A DNA stretch of 64,000 bases from Anabaena cylindrica PCC 7122 (GTDB taxonomy: Bacteria; Cyanobacteriota; Cyanobacteriia; Cyanobacteriales; Nostocaceae), in contig NC_019771.1 of the NCBI RefSeq assembly GCF_000317695.1, positions 3,786,001 to 3,850,000 on the forward strand, read 5' to 3'. The notes beneath the pieces are model-generated. The model did no database searches. It was not told where the DNA came from and was given only the letters and a program-made list of their open reading frames with translations. Below, piece after piece: positions 34,971 through 43,529 of this stretch. The translations under genes were made by a program, and so were the position numbers. Numbering within the stretch: position 1 is the stretch's first letter; the number at the start of each line of letters is the position of its first letter.

Positions 34971-35963
34971 ATGTTTTTTAATCAATCATGTCAGAGTTAT
35001 AATTTTATTTTGATTATTGATAATGATCCAAATAATCAATGTACTCTATCTAATATTTTACAATTAAATGGAATAAAAGTCAAAAAGACTATAAGTGGTA
35101 AAACATCTATACAAGTTGCTAAACAAGAACTTCCTGACTTGATTTTACTTGATATAAATACACCTGAAATCAATGGATATGAAGTTTATCAGCAATTAAA
35201 AACTCAGATAGAAACTGCCAATATTCCCATAATATTTATTAGTACTCCAGAGCAAACTCTAGCAAAAATCATGTCATTTAATATTGGACGAGTAGACTAC
35301 ACAGAAAAAAATTTTCAAGAATCAGAAGTTTTAGCACCCATAAAAAATAAATCATTATTTTGGCAACAGAACCAGGGAATGATTAACCAAAATCAAGGAC
35401 TATGGCAAGAAAGCTGGGAATCTCGAAAAACTAAACAAATTATAAAAGCAGAGACTTTAGTAGATGAATTAACAGGAATTGCTAATCGGAGGAAATTTGA
35501 TGAATATTTTAATCTTGAATGGCGACGACTTTGCCGCAAAAATTTACCTCTATCTTTACTATTATGTAATGTAGACTTTTTCAAAAGCTACAATAATACT
35601 TATGGTTATTTATCAGGAGATAGTTGTTTACAACAAATAGCTAAAACAATTAAATTATCGGTGAAGCGTTCAACTGATTTATTAGCTCGTTATCAGGAAG
35701 AAAAGTTCGCTATAATTCTCTCAAATACAGAATTTGGAGGCGCTGTTTATTTAGCAGAGTTAATCCGCAAGGAAGTATATAATCTCAAAATTCCCCATAC
35801 GCAATCTAAAATTGATGAATTCATCACATTAAGTATAGGTTTAGCAACTATATTACCTAAGCAAAACGTACTTCCAAATACATTCATTGAGATGGTTGAA
35901 AAGGCACTTGATGAAGCTAAAATTCATGGTGGAGACCTAATTATAGCTCGAAAAATAATATGA
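34971..35963 (+). CDS. Degenerate REC-GGDEF paralogue
   Basis: A 330-aa duplicate of the protein at 33244-34257, aligned along its whole length: FFNQSCQSYNFILIIDNDPNN against the same part of the first copy. The receiver keeps D61 (LILLDINTPEING), but the Lys/Pro pair has become DYTEKNFQ. In the GGDEF domain the signature is QEEKF (242-246) where the active copy has GGEEF, the metal Asp is Asn (LLCNVDFFKSYNN) and ND is NN, so it should not make c-di-GMP. The frame is open, with strong selection on the fold, so it may bind GTP or act as partner. I set the start at ATG 34971 by alignment; ATG 34965 is possible. Confidence 0.88.
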   Translation: MFFNQSCQSYNFILIIDNDPNNQCTLSNILQLNGIKVKKTISGKTSIQVAKQELPDLILLDINTPEINGYEVYQQLKTQIETANIPIIFISTPEQTLAKIMSFNIGRVDYTEKNFQESEVLAPIKNKSLFWQQNQGMINQNQGLWQESWESRKTKQIIKAETLVDELTGIANRRKFDEYFNLEWRRLCRKNLPLSLLLCNVDFFKSYNNTYGYLSGDSCLQQIAKTIKLSVKRSTDLLARYQEEKFAIILSNTEFGGAVYLAELIRKEVYNLKIPHTQSKIDEFITLSIGLATILPKQNVLPNTFIEMVEKALDEAKIHGGDLIIARKII

Positions 35964-36130
35964 TCAAGACAGAGATCAGGGATTTCCAAATAAAAAATAT
36001 CCCATCGTTGTGAAGGCAGAGGAGCAGGGGGAGAAAAAGTAATTTTGATGCCAGAAATTGAATAATTTATTTTTTGGAGTTCCCTAATCTCTAGTCTCCA
36101 GGCAATTTTAAATATGGATTAATGGCTATT

Positions 36131-37582
36131 TTAGACTTGGAATTGCTCAACTAAATTATAAAAAGGTTGCCAATTATCTTCTTGCATGATTGGTTCCCAA
36201 ATTGATTCAATTACAGGTCTTAGCAAGGTGGATGCGGGATTATATTTAGCTAGAGTTTTGGCAGTATTTTCCATTTGATTGGGATCAAACTGATTGAGAA
36301 TTTGATGATAAAGTACGCACCAATTATCAAAAATTGGGGATGATCCCAAGGTAGGAACGATTTCTGAAGTATTCATCACAAATGCAGGTTCATCTCGCCA
36401 CTTGCTCGAAAAAGTAAAGGCCATATCTGAGAAAAACTGATGATAACTAATTTGACTTTCTTGTAAAAAGGTAATTGTTAATGCTAAGAGTTCGTCAGCT
36501 TGAGCAAATTTGCAATTTTCAAAACCCAACTTCTTCAACATTAAAGTCCGATATTCTGCCTGATAATATTCTGCAAATCTAGCTAAACTAGTTTGCAAGT
36601 CAACGATATCAATTACTGCTTTTAAAGGTTCTTGCAGCATTTCTAAATTCAAGTGACAAATACTAGGTTGTTGTCCGTAACAATAGCGTCTATAATAATC
36701 GAAATATGCAGCGGTAAAGTGGAGATCATAAGTAGGAATAAAGGCATAAGGCCCATAGTCAAAACTCTCTCCCGTAATCGACATATTGTCAGTATTCAAA
36801 ACTCCATGACAAAAGCCAGCAGCCATCCACTGTGCTACTAGTTCTGCTACTCGCTGCACTAGTTCGGCATAAAATAGGGCATATTTATCATTTTCAGCAT
36901 TTAGATGTTGGTAATAAGTTTCTATTACATGATCTAGTAGTTTTTTAGTTAAGTCAGGACGCTTTAAATAGTGCAGTCGTTCAAAAGTTCCAAACCGGAT
37001 ATGAGATTTACTCATCCGTATCATGACAGATGAGCGAGTAGGGGAAGGTTCATCTCCACGCCAAAGACCTAAACCTGTTTCAATCATACTCAGACAGCGG
37101 GAGGTTCTCACACCCAAGCGTTGTAGTAATTCAGCTGCTAGAACTTCTCTGACTCCACCTTTGAGGGTGAGCATTCCGTCCCCACCACGAGAGTAGGGTG
37201 TTGTTCCAGATCCTTTTGTGCCAAGGTCGTATAATTCGCCATCAGTGCCGCGTATTTGTCCATAAAGAAAGCCTCTACCGTCACCCAAGCGCGAGTTATA
37301 TTCACCAAATTGATAACCGTGATAACGCAGTGCTAATAAGGGTTTACGCCCTTCAAATTTGCCAAAAGCGCTAATAAAATCTTCGTCTGTAACTGCTTGA
37401 GGATCAAGTCCTAAACGGGGTAGTAGTGCATTATTGCGCCAACGCAGAATATGTTGAGGAAATTCTGCTGCTGCAACTTCGTCATAATAGTCATCACCTA
37501 GAGATTCTAAGGCGCTTTCGTAGTTAAGGGTGAGAAAAGGATTAATGGAATTTGTGTGATTTGCAGTTTTAGGCGGTGTCAT
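36131..37582 (-). CDS. selO: Protein adenylyltransferase SelO (YdiU family)
   Basis: A pseudokinase-fold enzyme that AMPylates Ser/Thr/Tyr of proteins and is linked to oxidative stress. 483 aa from ATG 37582 (TTG 37591 is an alternative). Key stretches: [20 protein letters not shown] (Gly-rich start), [20 protein letters not shown] (nucleotide loop), [22 protein letters not shown], and the catalytic [19 protein letters not shown] with the metal Asn and Asp. The family has inverted nucleotide orientation. Standard length. Single gene, flanked on its 5' side by a taattcg array. Confidence 0.95.
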   Translation of the reverse strand: MTPPKTANHTNSINPFLTLNYESALESLGDDYYDEVAAAEFPQHILRWRNNALLPRLGLDPQAVTDEDFISAFGKFEGRKPLLALRYHGYQFGEYNSRLGDGRGFLYGQIRGTDGELYDLGTKGSGTTPYSRGGDGMLTLKGGVREVLAAELLQRLGVRTSRCLSMIETGLGLWRGDEPSPTRSSVMIRMSKSHIRFGTFERLHYLKRPDLTKKLLDHVIETYYQHLNAENDKYALFYAELVQRVAELVAQWMAAGFCHGVLNTDNMSITGESFDYGPYAFIPTYDLHFTAAYFDYYRRYCYGQQPSICHLNLEMLQEPLKAVIDIVDLQTSLARFAEYYQAEYRTLMLKKLGFENCKFAQADELLALTITFLQESQISYHQFFSDMAFTFSSKWRDEPAFVMNTSEIVPTLGSSPIFDNWCVLYHQILNQFDPNQMENTAKTLAKYNPASTLLRPVIESIWEPIMQEDNWQPFYNLVEQFQV

Positions 37583-37627
37583 TATGAGCAAATTTAAACT
37601 GATCTTATCTTAATATTACATCTGCAA

Positions 37628-37660
37628 TAATTCGTAATTCGTAATTCGTAATTCGTAATT
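37628..37660. repeat. Heptamer array taattcg x4.7
   Basis: Four full taattcg units plus taatt between selO and the acetyltransferase gene; the same unit occurs at 14705. Confidence 0.92.
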
Positions 37661-37694
37661 AATTATTTCTGCATTCTGCCTTTTGACTCCTTAG

Positions 37695-38261
37695 CTATGG
37701 TTTCCAGTTAGGATTAGTCAAGCTGGTGAGAATATGATCTTCCCATTGACCGTTAATCAATAAATAGTCTCTAGCATATCCTTCTATGACAAAACCAAGT
37801 CTTTTTAGCACGTTACCACTACGGCGATTGTGTGGCATATAATTGGCCATGATGCGGTGAAACTTTAACTCTTGAAATACATATTCAGTTGCGGCTTTTA
37901 AAGCTTCTGTCATGTAGCCATAACCTTGTGCATTTTCCGCTAGATTATATCCAACATTACAAAAACTGGCGGCTCCCCGCACAAAACTGGTAAAGTTGAT
38001 AAGACCAATAATTTTCTCTGGGTTATTTTGGGGATAAATAAATAGTTTTAATGAGTAATCATTAATAAATTCTATCTGATCTTTGTCTATCTGATCTTGC
38101 CAATATTCTGCTGTAAAAAAACCATCAATCCAAACTGGTGAAAATGGGGTAAGATAGTTTTTATTAATAGTAAAATAGTTAAGAATTTGAGGAATATCTT
38201 CTAAAATCGCTACTTGTAATAATAGGCGATCGCTTGTAATTAATGGCAGGTCTAAATGCAT
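37695..38261 (-). CDS. GNAT acetyltransferase (RimJ/RimL type)
   Basis: A 188-aa N-acetyltransferase of the RimJ-like group. The opening DLPLITSDRLLLQVAILEDI, central IGLINFTSFVRGAASFCNVG, then GYNLAENAQGYGYMTEALKA (acetyl-CoA loop AxGxGxMxEA) and FHRIMANYMPHNRRSGNVLK / LGFVIEGYARDYLLINGQWE are textbook for this family. It may acetylate ribosomal-protein N-termini or small amines; the substrate is not inferable from the context. Divergent from bioB, 142 bp apart. Confidence 0.92.
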   Translation of the reverse strand: MHLDLPLITSDRLLLQVAILEDIPQILNYFTINKNYLTPFSPVWIDGFFTAEYWQDQIDKDQIEFINDYSLKLFIYPQNNPEKIIGLINFTSFVRGAASFCNVGYNLAENAQGYGYMTEALKAATEYVFQELKFHRIMANYMPHNRRSGNVLKRLGFVIEGYARDYLLINGQWEDHILTSLTNPNWKP

Positions 38262-38403
38262 ATACTATAAATTAGTAAATCTGTGTATTTTAGTAATATC
38301 TTGAAGAAGTTGTAAATTTATTTTGTGCCGACTGTACTTGACTGTAATGTTATGTTAATAATCACAAATACAGTTGTTGATAAATCCAATCTATAAAAGG
38401 ATA

Positions 38404-39414
38404 GTGAAGGTGGGAATACGCTACGATTGGCAGCAAGCGGAGATTTTGGCAATATACAATACACCATTTCTAGAGCTTATTTATCAAGCTGCTAGTGTAC
38501 ATCGCCAATTTCATGACCCAAAACAAATACAAGTTTGTAAGCTTATCTCTATTAAAACAGGTGGTTGTCCAGAAGATTGTAGTTACTGCGCCCAATCTTC
38601 TCGCTATAAAACCGAGGTTAAGCCAGAAGCATTGTTAGAAAAAGAAACGGTGATTAACATTGCTAAAAAGGCGAAAGAAACAGGTGTGAGTCGCGTCTGT
38701 ATGGGTGCTGCTTGGCGGGAGGTGCGGGATAATTCCCAATTTGATGAAGTTCTGGAGATGGTGCAGGATGTCACGGCTATGGGTTTAGAGGTATGCTGCA
38801 CTTTAGGAATGTTGACAGAAAATCAGGCCAGGCGGTTAGAAGATGCGGGATTGTATGCTTATAACCATAATTTGGATACTTCTGAAGAATATTATAGTAC
38901 GGTGATTACTAGTCGGACTTATAGCGATCGCTTGCATACTATTGAAAATGTCCGCCAAACTAATGTGACTGTCTGTTCTGGTGGCATTCTTGGCTTAGGT
39001 GAAAGCGTTGAAGATCGTGTTGGAATGTTGTACACGCTATCCAATTTACAACCACACCCAGAATCCGTACCCATTAATATCCTCTCACAAGTACCGGGTA
39101 CACCTTTGGCAAATCAACCAGAAGTTCCGATTTGGGAAGTGGTACGGATGATTGCCACCGCTAGAATTGTTATGCCTACTTCGGATGTGCGTTTAAGTGC
39201 AGGTAGGGCGAAACTCTCCCAAATTGAACAAGCTTTATGTTTTATGGCTGGGGCTAATTCCATCTTTTCCAGCGATGATAACAAAATGTTAACGGTGACA
39301 ACTCCCTGTCCTGATTATGATGCAGACCGGGAAATGCTGAATTTGCTGGGTTTAGAGATGCGTCCACCATTCCAAAAACAGGAAAAAACACCTGCTGCTG
39401 TGATGATGAAATAA
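38404..39414 (+). CDS. bioB: Biotin synthase
   Basis: A radical SAM enzyme inserting sulfur into dethiobiotin. The 4Fe-4S cluster motif is in [16 protein letters not shown] (CxxxCxxC, C53/C57/C60 counted from GTG 38410). [12 protein letters not shown] and [10 protein letters not shown] follow; the Arg in the latter and the Cys in VCCTLGML and [12 protein letters not shown] bind the 2Fe-2S cluster. Homologues begin MVGIRYDW, so translation likely starts at GTG 38404 or 38410, with AAAGG at 38396-38400; the region upstream to 38374 reads in frame, but only from TTG. No other bio genes are near, as is usual in cyanobacteria. Confidence 0.95.
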   Translation: MKVGIRYDWQQAEILAIYNTPFLELIYQAASVHRQFHDPKQIQVCKLISIKTGGCPEDCSYCAQSSRYKTEVKPEALLEKETVINIAKKAKETGVSRVCMGAAWREVRDNSQFDEVLEMVQDVTAMGLEVCCTLGMLTENQARRLEDAGLYAYNHNLDTSEEYYSTVITSRTYSDRLHTIENVRQTNVTVCSGGILGLGESVEDRVGMLYTLSNLQPHPESVPINILSQVPGTPLANQPEVPIWEVVRMIATARIVMPTSDVRLSAGRAKLSQIEQALCFMAGANSIFSSDDNKMLTVTTPCPDYDADREMLNLLGLEMRPPFQKQEKTPAAVMMK

Positions 39415-39444
39415 ACAGATAGGGGAAACCCCAAAGGGCAGGTA

Positions 39445-39478
39445 AACCCCGCCCCTACAGGGTTTTTCAGCTTAAATA
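39445..39478. terminator. GC-rich hairpins after bioB
   Basis: aaccc-gcccctaca-gggtt followed by TTTTC near 39446-39468, preceded by ggggaaacccc (39422-39432). It probably ends bioB and, on the other strand, petL. Confidence 0.4.
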
Positions 39479-39486
39479 ACTTACAG

Positions 39487-39579
39487 TTAAATGATCTTGG
39501 CAGAACGCAGACCAAACAGTAAACCAACAGCTACACCCATGAACACGCCTAAAAAGACAATATATTCAACTACAGCCAT
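39487..39579 (-). CDS. petL: Cytochrome b6-f complex subunit PetL
   Basis: A 30-aa single-helix thylakoid membrane protein, too short for routine ORF calling. It reads MAVVEYIVFLGVFMGVAVGL plus LFGLRSAKII and ends TAA 39489-39487. The C-terminal GLLFGLRSAKI is the highly conserved end of cyanobacterial PetL. PetL stabilises the cytochrome b6-f dimer at its periphery. ATG 39579 is preceded by GGAG (39592-39589, revcomp of ctcc) about 9 nt upstream, a good SD. It is the only photosynthesis-complex gene in the window and lies antisense between bioB and aroB. Confidence 0.87.
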   Translation of the reverse strand: MAVVEYIVFLGVFMGVAVGLLFGLRSAKII

Positions 39580-39620
39580 TTGCGTTTCTCCAAATTAGTT
39601 ACTTATTTATATTGAATCAC

Positions 39621-39650
39621 GGGAACAGGGAACAGGGAACAGGGAACAGG
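39621..39650. repeat. Heptamer array gggaaca x4
   Basis: Four contiguous gggaaca units upstream of petL. Confidence 0.9.
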
Positions 39651-39720
39651 TATCATGAGGTGATTGGGAAGAGGAGGGTATACGGTTTAGGTTTGAGTGA
39701 ATAGAAAATACTTCTTCATT

Positions 39721-39752
39721 CTCCTGACTCCTGACTCCTGACTCCTAACTCC
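39721..39752. repeat. Heptamer array ctcctga x4
   Basis: About four ctcctga/ctcctaa units, ending 22 bp before the aroB start, so the aroB leader is partly repeat DNA. Confidence 0.9.
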
Positions 39753-39774
39753 TTCTTCTAAATAGGTTTAGAAA

Positions 39775-40872
39775 ATGACTTCCGTAATTAAAGTAGATAT
39801 ACCAGAAAAGTCTTATGAAATAGCTGTTGCACCTGGGAGTATAGATAAACTGGGTGAACAGATGGCGAGTTTGAATCTAGGCAAGAAAGTTTTGCTAGTT
39901 TCTAACCCGATGATATTTAAATATTATGGCGAAAGAGCGATCGCATCCTTACAAAATGCCGGCTTTGAAGTCACCAGCTACAACCTCCCACCAGGTGAAC
40001 GCTACAAAACCCTCAACTCCATCCAAAAAATCTATGATATCGCCCTCGAAAACCGCCTAGAACGCTCCTCCACAATGGTCGCCTTGGGGGGAGGTGTAGT
40101 TGGTGATATGACCGGGTTTGCAGCCGCTACATGGTTAAGAGGAATTAACGTCGTCCAAGTACCTACCAGTCTCTTAGCAATGGTAGATTCAGCTATTGGT
40201 GGTAAAACCGGAGTAAATCATCCCCACGGCAAAAACTTAATTGGCGCATTCCATCAACCGCGCCTAGTCTTAATTGATCCAGAAGTCTTAAAAACCCTGC
40301 CAGCGAGGGAATTTCGAGCGGGAATGGCGGAAGTGATCAAGTATGGCGTAATTTGGGACGCTGAATTGTTTACCCAATTGGAAGCGAGTAAACACCTTGA
40401 CCAACTCCGCTATGTAAAATCCGACCTGATAAATTACATATTAACCCATTCTTGTCAAGCGAAAGCAGATGTTGTGAGCAAAGATGAAAAAGAATCTGGA
40501 CTTCGCGCCATTCTTAACTATGGTCACACTATCGGTCATGCAGTAGAAAGCTTGACAGAGTATCGTCTGCTCAAACATGGGGAAGCTGTAGGCATTGGTA
40601 TGGTAGCAGCAGGAGAAATTGGCGAAAAATTGGGACTGTGGCAAAAAGTAGACACAGAACGTCAAAACGCTTTAATTAAAAAAGCTGGTTTACCGACACA
40701 ATTACCAGCAGGGTTGGATATTGAAACCATTATTGATGCTTTGCAATTAGATAAAAAAGTCAAATCCGGTAAAGTGCGGTTTGTGTTACCAACCCAAATT
40801 GGTGAAGTGAAAGTTACTGACGAAGTACCAGCGGATATTATTAGGCAAGTATTAAAGGAAATGGCAGGTTAG
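39775..40872 (+). CDS. aroB: 3-Dehydroquinate synthase
   Basis: Second step of the shikimate pathway: closes DAHP to 3-dehydroquinate with NAD+ and a divalent metal. 365 aa. The NAD site [37 protein letters not shown] (catalytic Lys and substrate contacts), [10 protein letters not shown] and the metal ligands in [11 protein letters not shown] (two His) and [11 protein letters not shown] are all present. Single gene. Its start lies close behind a heptamer repeat array. Metal likely Zn or Co. Confidence 0.97.
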   Translation: MTSVIKVDIPEKSYEIAVAPGSIDKLGEQMASLNLGKKVLLVSNPMIFKYYGERAIASLQNAGFEVTSYNLPPGERYKTLNSIQKIYDIALENRLERSSTMVALGGGVVGDMTGFAAATWLRGINVVQVPTSLLAMVDSAIGGKTGVNHPHGKNLIGAFHQPRLVLIDPEVLKTLPAREFRAGMAEVIKYGVIWDAELFTQLEASKHLDQLRYVKSDLINYILTHSCQAKADVVSKDEKESGLRAILNYGHTIGHAVESLTEYRLLKHGEAVGIGMVAAGEIGEKLGLWQKVDTERQNALIKKAGLPTQLPAGLDIETIIDALQLDKKVKSGKVRFVLPTQIGEVKVTDEVPADIIRQVLKEMAG

Positions 40873-40879
40873 AAGACAT

Positions 40880-40917
40880 AGCAGGAGTCAGGAGTTCGGA
40901 GTCAGGAGTTCAGAGTT
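40880..40917. repeat. Short tandem repeats (caggagt type)
   Basis: caggagtcaggagttcggagtcaggagttcag, degenerate 7-8 bp units, directly after aroB. Confidence 0.7.
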
Positions 40918-40927
40918 TTTGATCTCG

Positions 40928-40994
40928 TTCCCAGTCTCAGACTGGGAATGCTATCACAGAGGCTCTGCCTCCAATATCACATCCGCACAGAGCC
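40928..40994 (+). terminator. Palindromes at the aroB 3' end
   Basis: TTCCCAGTCT (40928-40937) and AGACTGGGAA (40939-40948) form a perfect 10-bp palindrome. GGCTCTG (40961-40967) and CAGAGCC (40988-40994) form a second hairpin followed by TTTTA, so the second could terminate aroB. Confidence 0.55.
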
Positions 40995-41083
40995 TTTTAC
41001 CGAAAATGGGGGTTTAAAGCCCCGTCCTTGTAAGACGGCTTTCCCAGGTTATTTAGGGACTTCCAGGAAATAAATTATCCTAT

Positions 41084-41146
41084 CTTGTGGGATGGGCTAG
41101 AAGCCCATCCGGGTTTAAGGGCAGGCTTTTCGGCCTACCCCACAAG
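41084..41146. repeat. Inverted pair of REP-like palindromes
   Basis: Two related 27-nt palindromic units face each other. The left begins cttgtgggatgggctagaag (hairpin 41090-41098 with 41102-41110). The right, read on the minus strand, begins cttgtggggtaggccgaaaa. The outer arms CTTGTGGG (41084-41091) and CCCACAAG (41139-41146) are exact inverted repeats. The pair ends 3 bp before the P450 stop codon. Confidence 0.6.
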
Positions 41147-41148
41147 AA

Positions 41149-42411
41149 TTAATTGAATATTTTTTTATTTGGAATCCCCTTAAGTGAAAAAACAATAGGT
41201 AATTCTTCCAAACCCCGCATTGCCAAATTTGGTATCCAAGTCAACTGTTCAGTGTCCAGGCGGATATTTTGCAAGCGTTGGAGAATAGTATTGATAGCAA
41301 TTTTTGTTTCCAGACGTGTCAAAGCTGCACCTAGACAAACATGAATACCTTGTCCTAAGCCAAGATGACGATTTTCTTTACGAGTTATTTCAAATTTATC
41401 TGGGTTAGGGAACTTAGCGGGATCATGATTAGCAGCGTGTAAAACGCAATATATTTTCTGCCCATTAGTAATTAACTGACCATTTATCTCAATATCTGCA
41501 ATAGCTCGGCGAACTACGCTAAACGCTGGCCCACAATATCGCAAAATTTCTTCCACTGTCGAATCAATCAACAGAGGATTCTCTTGTAACATCTGTAGCT
41601 GTTCAGGATTTTGTAGCAACGCCAACAATCCATTGCTAATCAAATAAGTTGTAGTTTCATATGCACCTGCCATAAAAGTAATACAGGTTGCTGTCAGTTC
41701 TTCATCACTTAGTACACTACCGTGATCTTCAGCAGCTATTAACTGATTAATTAAATTATCACTAGGAGATTGACGGTACTCTGCAATCAGAGCATCAAAG
41801 TATTGAATACTATCCACTAAGCTTTGGTAAGTAGTTTCTACCACTTCTTCACTAGCCCAACCAGCCCCAAATAGCATAAACATATTGCTACTCCAGCGTT
41901 TAAGTAGTGGGATATCCTCTTGTGGTACACCCAACAACTTCGCCGTGACAAGGGCTGGTAAAGGAACAGCAAAATCATGAATTACTTCCATTTTGCCACT
42001 ATCTTGAATAGCATCTATTAATTCATCAGCAAAGTTTTGAATCAAAGGATGTAAGCTTTCTATTAGCTGTGGAGTGAATGCCTTACCCACTAAATTCCGG
42101 AGTCGTGTATGTCTAGGAGGATCAGAAAATACCATCCACTGAGTAAAGTATTGATTGCAAAAATCCAGCTTAGTTTTTACTGCTAAAGATTTGCTTTTGC
42201 CAATCTTGCCACCTCTGTCTACAGAAAATCTTGGATCACGAATGACATTGTAAATATCAACGTAACGAGTGAGAATCCATGACTCCAATTGAGAATGCCA
42301 ATAAATCGGATCTTCAGTCCGCATTTGATGCAAAGTGGCATCAGGGTTGGCAAAAAATAAGGGGTTAAGTAAGTCATACTTTTCCCCTTGTTGCAAAATT
42401 TCAGTCAGCAT
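41149..42411 (-). CDS. Cytochrome P450
   Basis: A 420-aa soluble bacterial P450 monooxygenase. The I-helix oxygen-binding motif is AGAYETTTYLI (near residue 243). The K-helix ExxR is EEILRYCG. HLGLGQGIHVCLGAALTRLE puts the haem-ligand Cys at 359. No membrane anchor, so it belongs to the CYP107-like bacterial class that uses ferredoxin and ferredoxin reductase. It lies 32 bp downstream of a gene of unknown function on the same strand and is likely cotranscribed. Substrate unknown; in cyanobacteria such enzymes work on terpenoids, polyketides or fatty acids. Its 3' end touches the REP-like repeats. Confidence 0.93.
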   Translation of the reverse strand: MLTEILQQGEKYDLLNPLFFANPDATLHQMRTEDPIYWHSQLESWILTRYVDIYNVIRDPRFSVDRGGKIGKSKSLAVKTKLDFCNQYFTQWMVFSDPPRHTRLRNLVGKAFTPQLIESLHPLIQNFADELIDAIQDSGKMEVIHDFAVPLPALVTAKLLGVPQEDIPLLKRWSSNMFMLFGAGWASEEVVETTYQSLVDSIQYFDALIAEYRQSPSDNLINQLIAAEDHGSVLSDEELTATCITFMAGAYETTTYLISNGLLALLQNPEQLQMLQENPLLIDSTVEEILRYCGPAFSVVRRAIADIEINGQLITNGQKIYCVLHAANHDPAKFPNPDKFEITRKENRHLGLGQGIHVCLGAALTRLETKIAINTILQRLQNIRLDTEQLTWIPNLAMRGLEELPIVFSLKGIPNKKIFN

Positions 42412-42443
42412 TGATTACAAACTACTCCTACAGTGAATCGACT

Positions 42444-43127
42444 CTATTCCATATCTGCTTCTTTACCCGCAGTACCTCTTTTTTCTCGATAAGCTCTTGT
42501 TAGGTCTACCGTTTCAGGAACAATTTCTACTCTCGGAGCAATGACTATATATCTTGAACCTAAAAACTTGGCTTTGAAATTCTTCATCCAACCATGATGA
42601 TTGAGAACATTTCGGGAATCGAATCCTACAATAGAGATTCCACTCCGGTCATAACTTCCCGACAAGAGAAATGTCCAATATGTTTGGTCTGGGAATACGC
42701 CAAACTTATACTTAAAAGTAGCAGCAAAGGCTAGATAACGCCTAAAGTCCATTCCGTGTAGACCTTCATCTTCATACATCCGTTTTGCAGCTACTCCAGT
42801 TTTGTACATAAGTTCTGGAGTTTTTGATGCAGATGTAACAAACCACTGATCTTCAGAAACCATTGTATTTTTGATCATGGTTTCATGCTCGAAATCTACA
42901 TTTGCTTTGATGCCAAATTGTTGGCAAAGTTGCTTCATTGACATCTTGGCAGGCAAGTAGACAAGCAATTCATTGTGACTATCTAGTTCTTCTATTTCTT
43001 TCTTTGTAAACGGGCAAGGAGAAATGGGAATTTCACCGTATAAATGTTCTACGTAATCGTTGATTTCTTGAACATAATCACGATTTTGAACTTGATTCGG
43101 TTGGATTCTGATGTCTTGCAATAGCAT
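42444..43127 (-). CDS. Unknown protein upstream of the P450 gene
   Basis: A 227-aa soluble protein of a family I do not recognise. It has no signal peptide or membrane segment. Features: EINDYVEHLYGEIPISPCPF near the start, VYLPAKMSMKQLCQQFGIKA, KRMYEDEGLHGMDFRRYLAF (~117-136), FGVFPDQTYWTFLLSGSYDR (~142-161), and a beta segment FLGSRYIVIAPRVEIVPE near the end. Many aromatic residues and two Cys. Only 32 bp separate it from the P450 gene, so the two probably work on one product. It is preceded by 402 bp of gene-free DNA, where the promoter must lie. Confidence 0.6.
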   Translation of the reverse strand: MLLQDIRIQPNQVQNRDYVQEINDYVEHLYGEIPISPCPFTKKEIEELDSHNELLVYLPAKMSMKQLCQQFGIKANVDFEHETMIKNTMVSEDQWFVTSASKTPELMYKTGVAAKRMYEDEGLHGMDFRRYLAFAATFKYKFGVFPDQTYWTFLLSGSYDRSGISIVGFDSRNVLNHHGWMKNFKAKFLGSRYIVIAPRVEIVPETVDLTRAYREKRGTAGKEADME

Positions 43128-43529
43128 TATAAAGCTCGTTATTACAAAAGAACAATTTTCTTGACATAGCCTACTTCAATCAAACTTTATTTAGAATGAA
43201 TAATAAACAGTAAAAATACTCGTAAATTTTAAATATCAAGTTATTGACCCTCATTGAGTGAGCCATTAAAAATTAAGTGTTGGTAGTAAATTTAATGATC
43301 TTAAAGAGAATTTTTCTCAGTAATAGTTCCTAAATTTAAAAATGAATTAAGTATATTCACATAAAGATTGCTCATTTTCAGGGAAAAGGTAGACAGAATT
43401 GCTTAAGTATTATTATGTAATTATCAGTAGATAAACCAAAATATAATTCATCTTTAATTTATGTAAAATTAACCGAATAGATGAGGGAACAGCTTACAGT
43501 GGCAATTCCCTCATTCGTCAATATCAGCA
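43128..43529. other. Gene-free region upstream of the P450 operon
   Basis: 402 bp, very AT-rich, with no ORF of note. It contains the P450-operon promoter and, at its right end, the hairpin at 43481-43514. Confidence 0.55.
43481..43514 (-). terminator. Hairpin at the 3' end of the Cache histidine kinase
   Basis: ATGAGGGAA (43481-43489) and TTCCCTCAT (43506-43514) pair perfectly with a 16-nt loop, 16 bp after the kinase stop. No clear U-run follows on the minus strand. Confidence 0.5.

Noticed and set aside
40928..41148. Insertion sequence remnant (IS200/605-like)
   Set aside because: Palindromes and a cccgtccttgtaagacgg hairpin resemble element ends, but no transposase fragment is present, so no IS is claimed.
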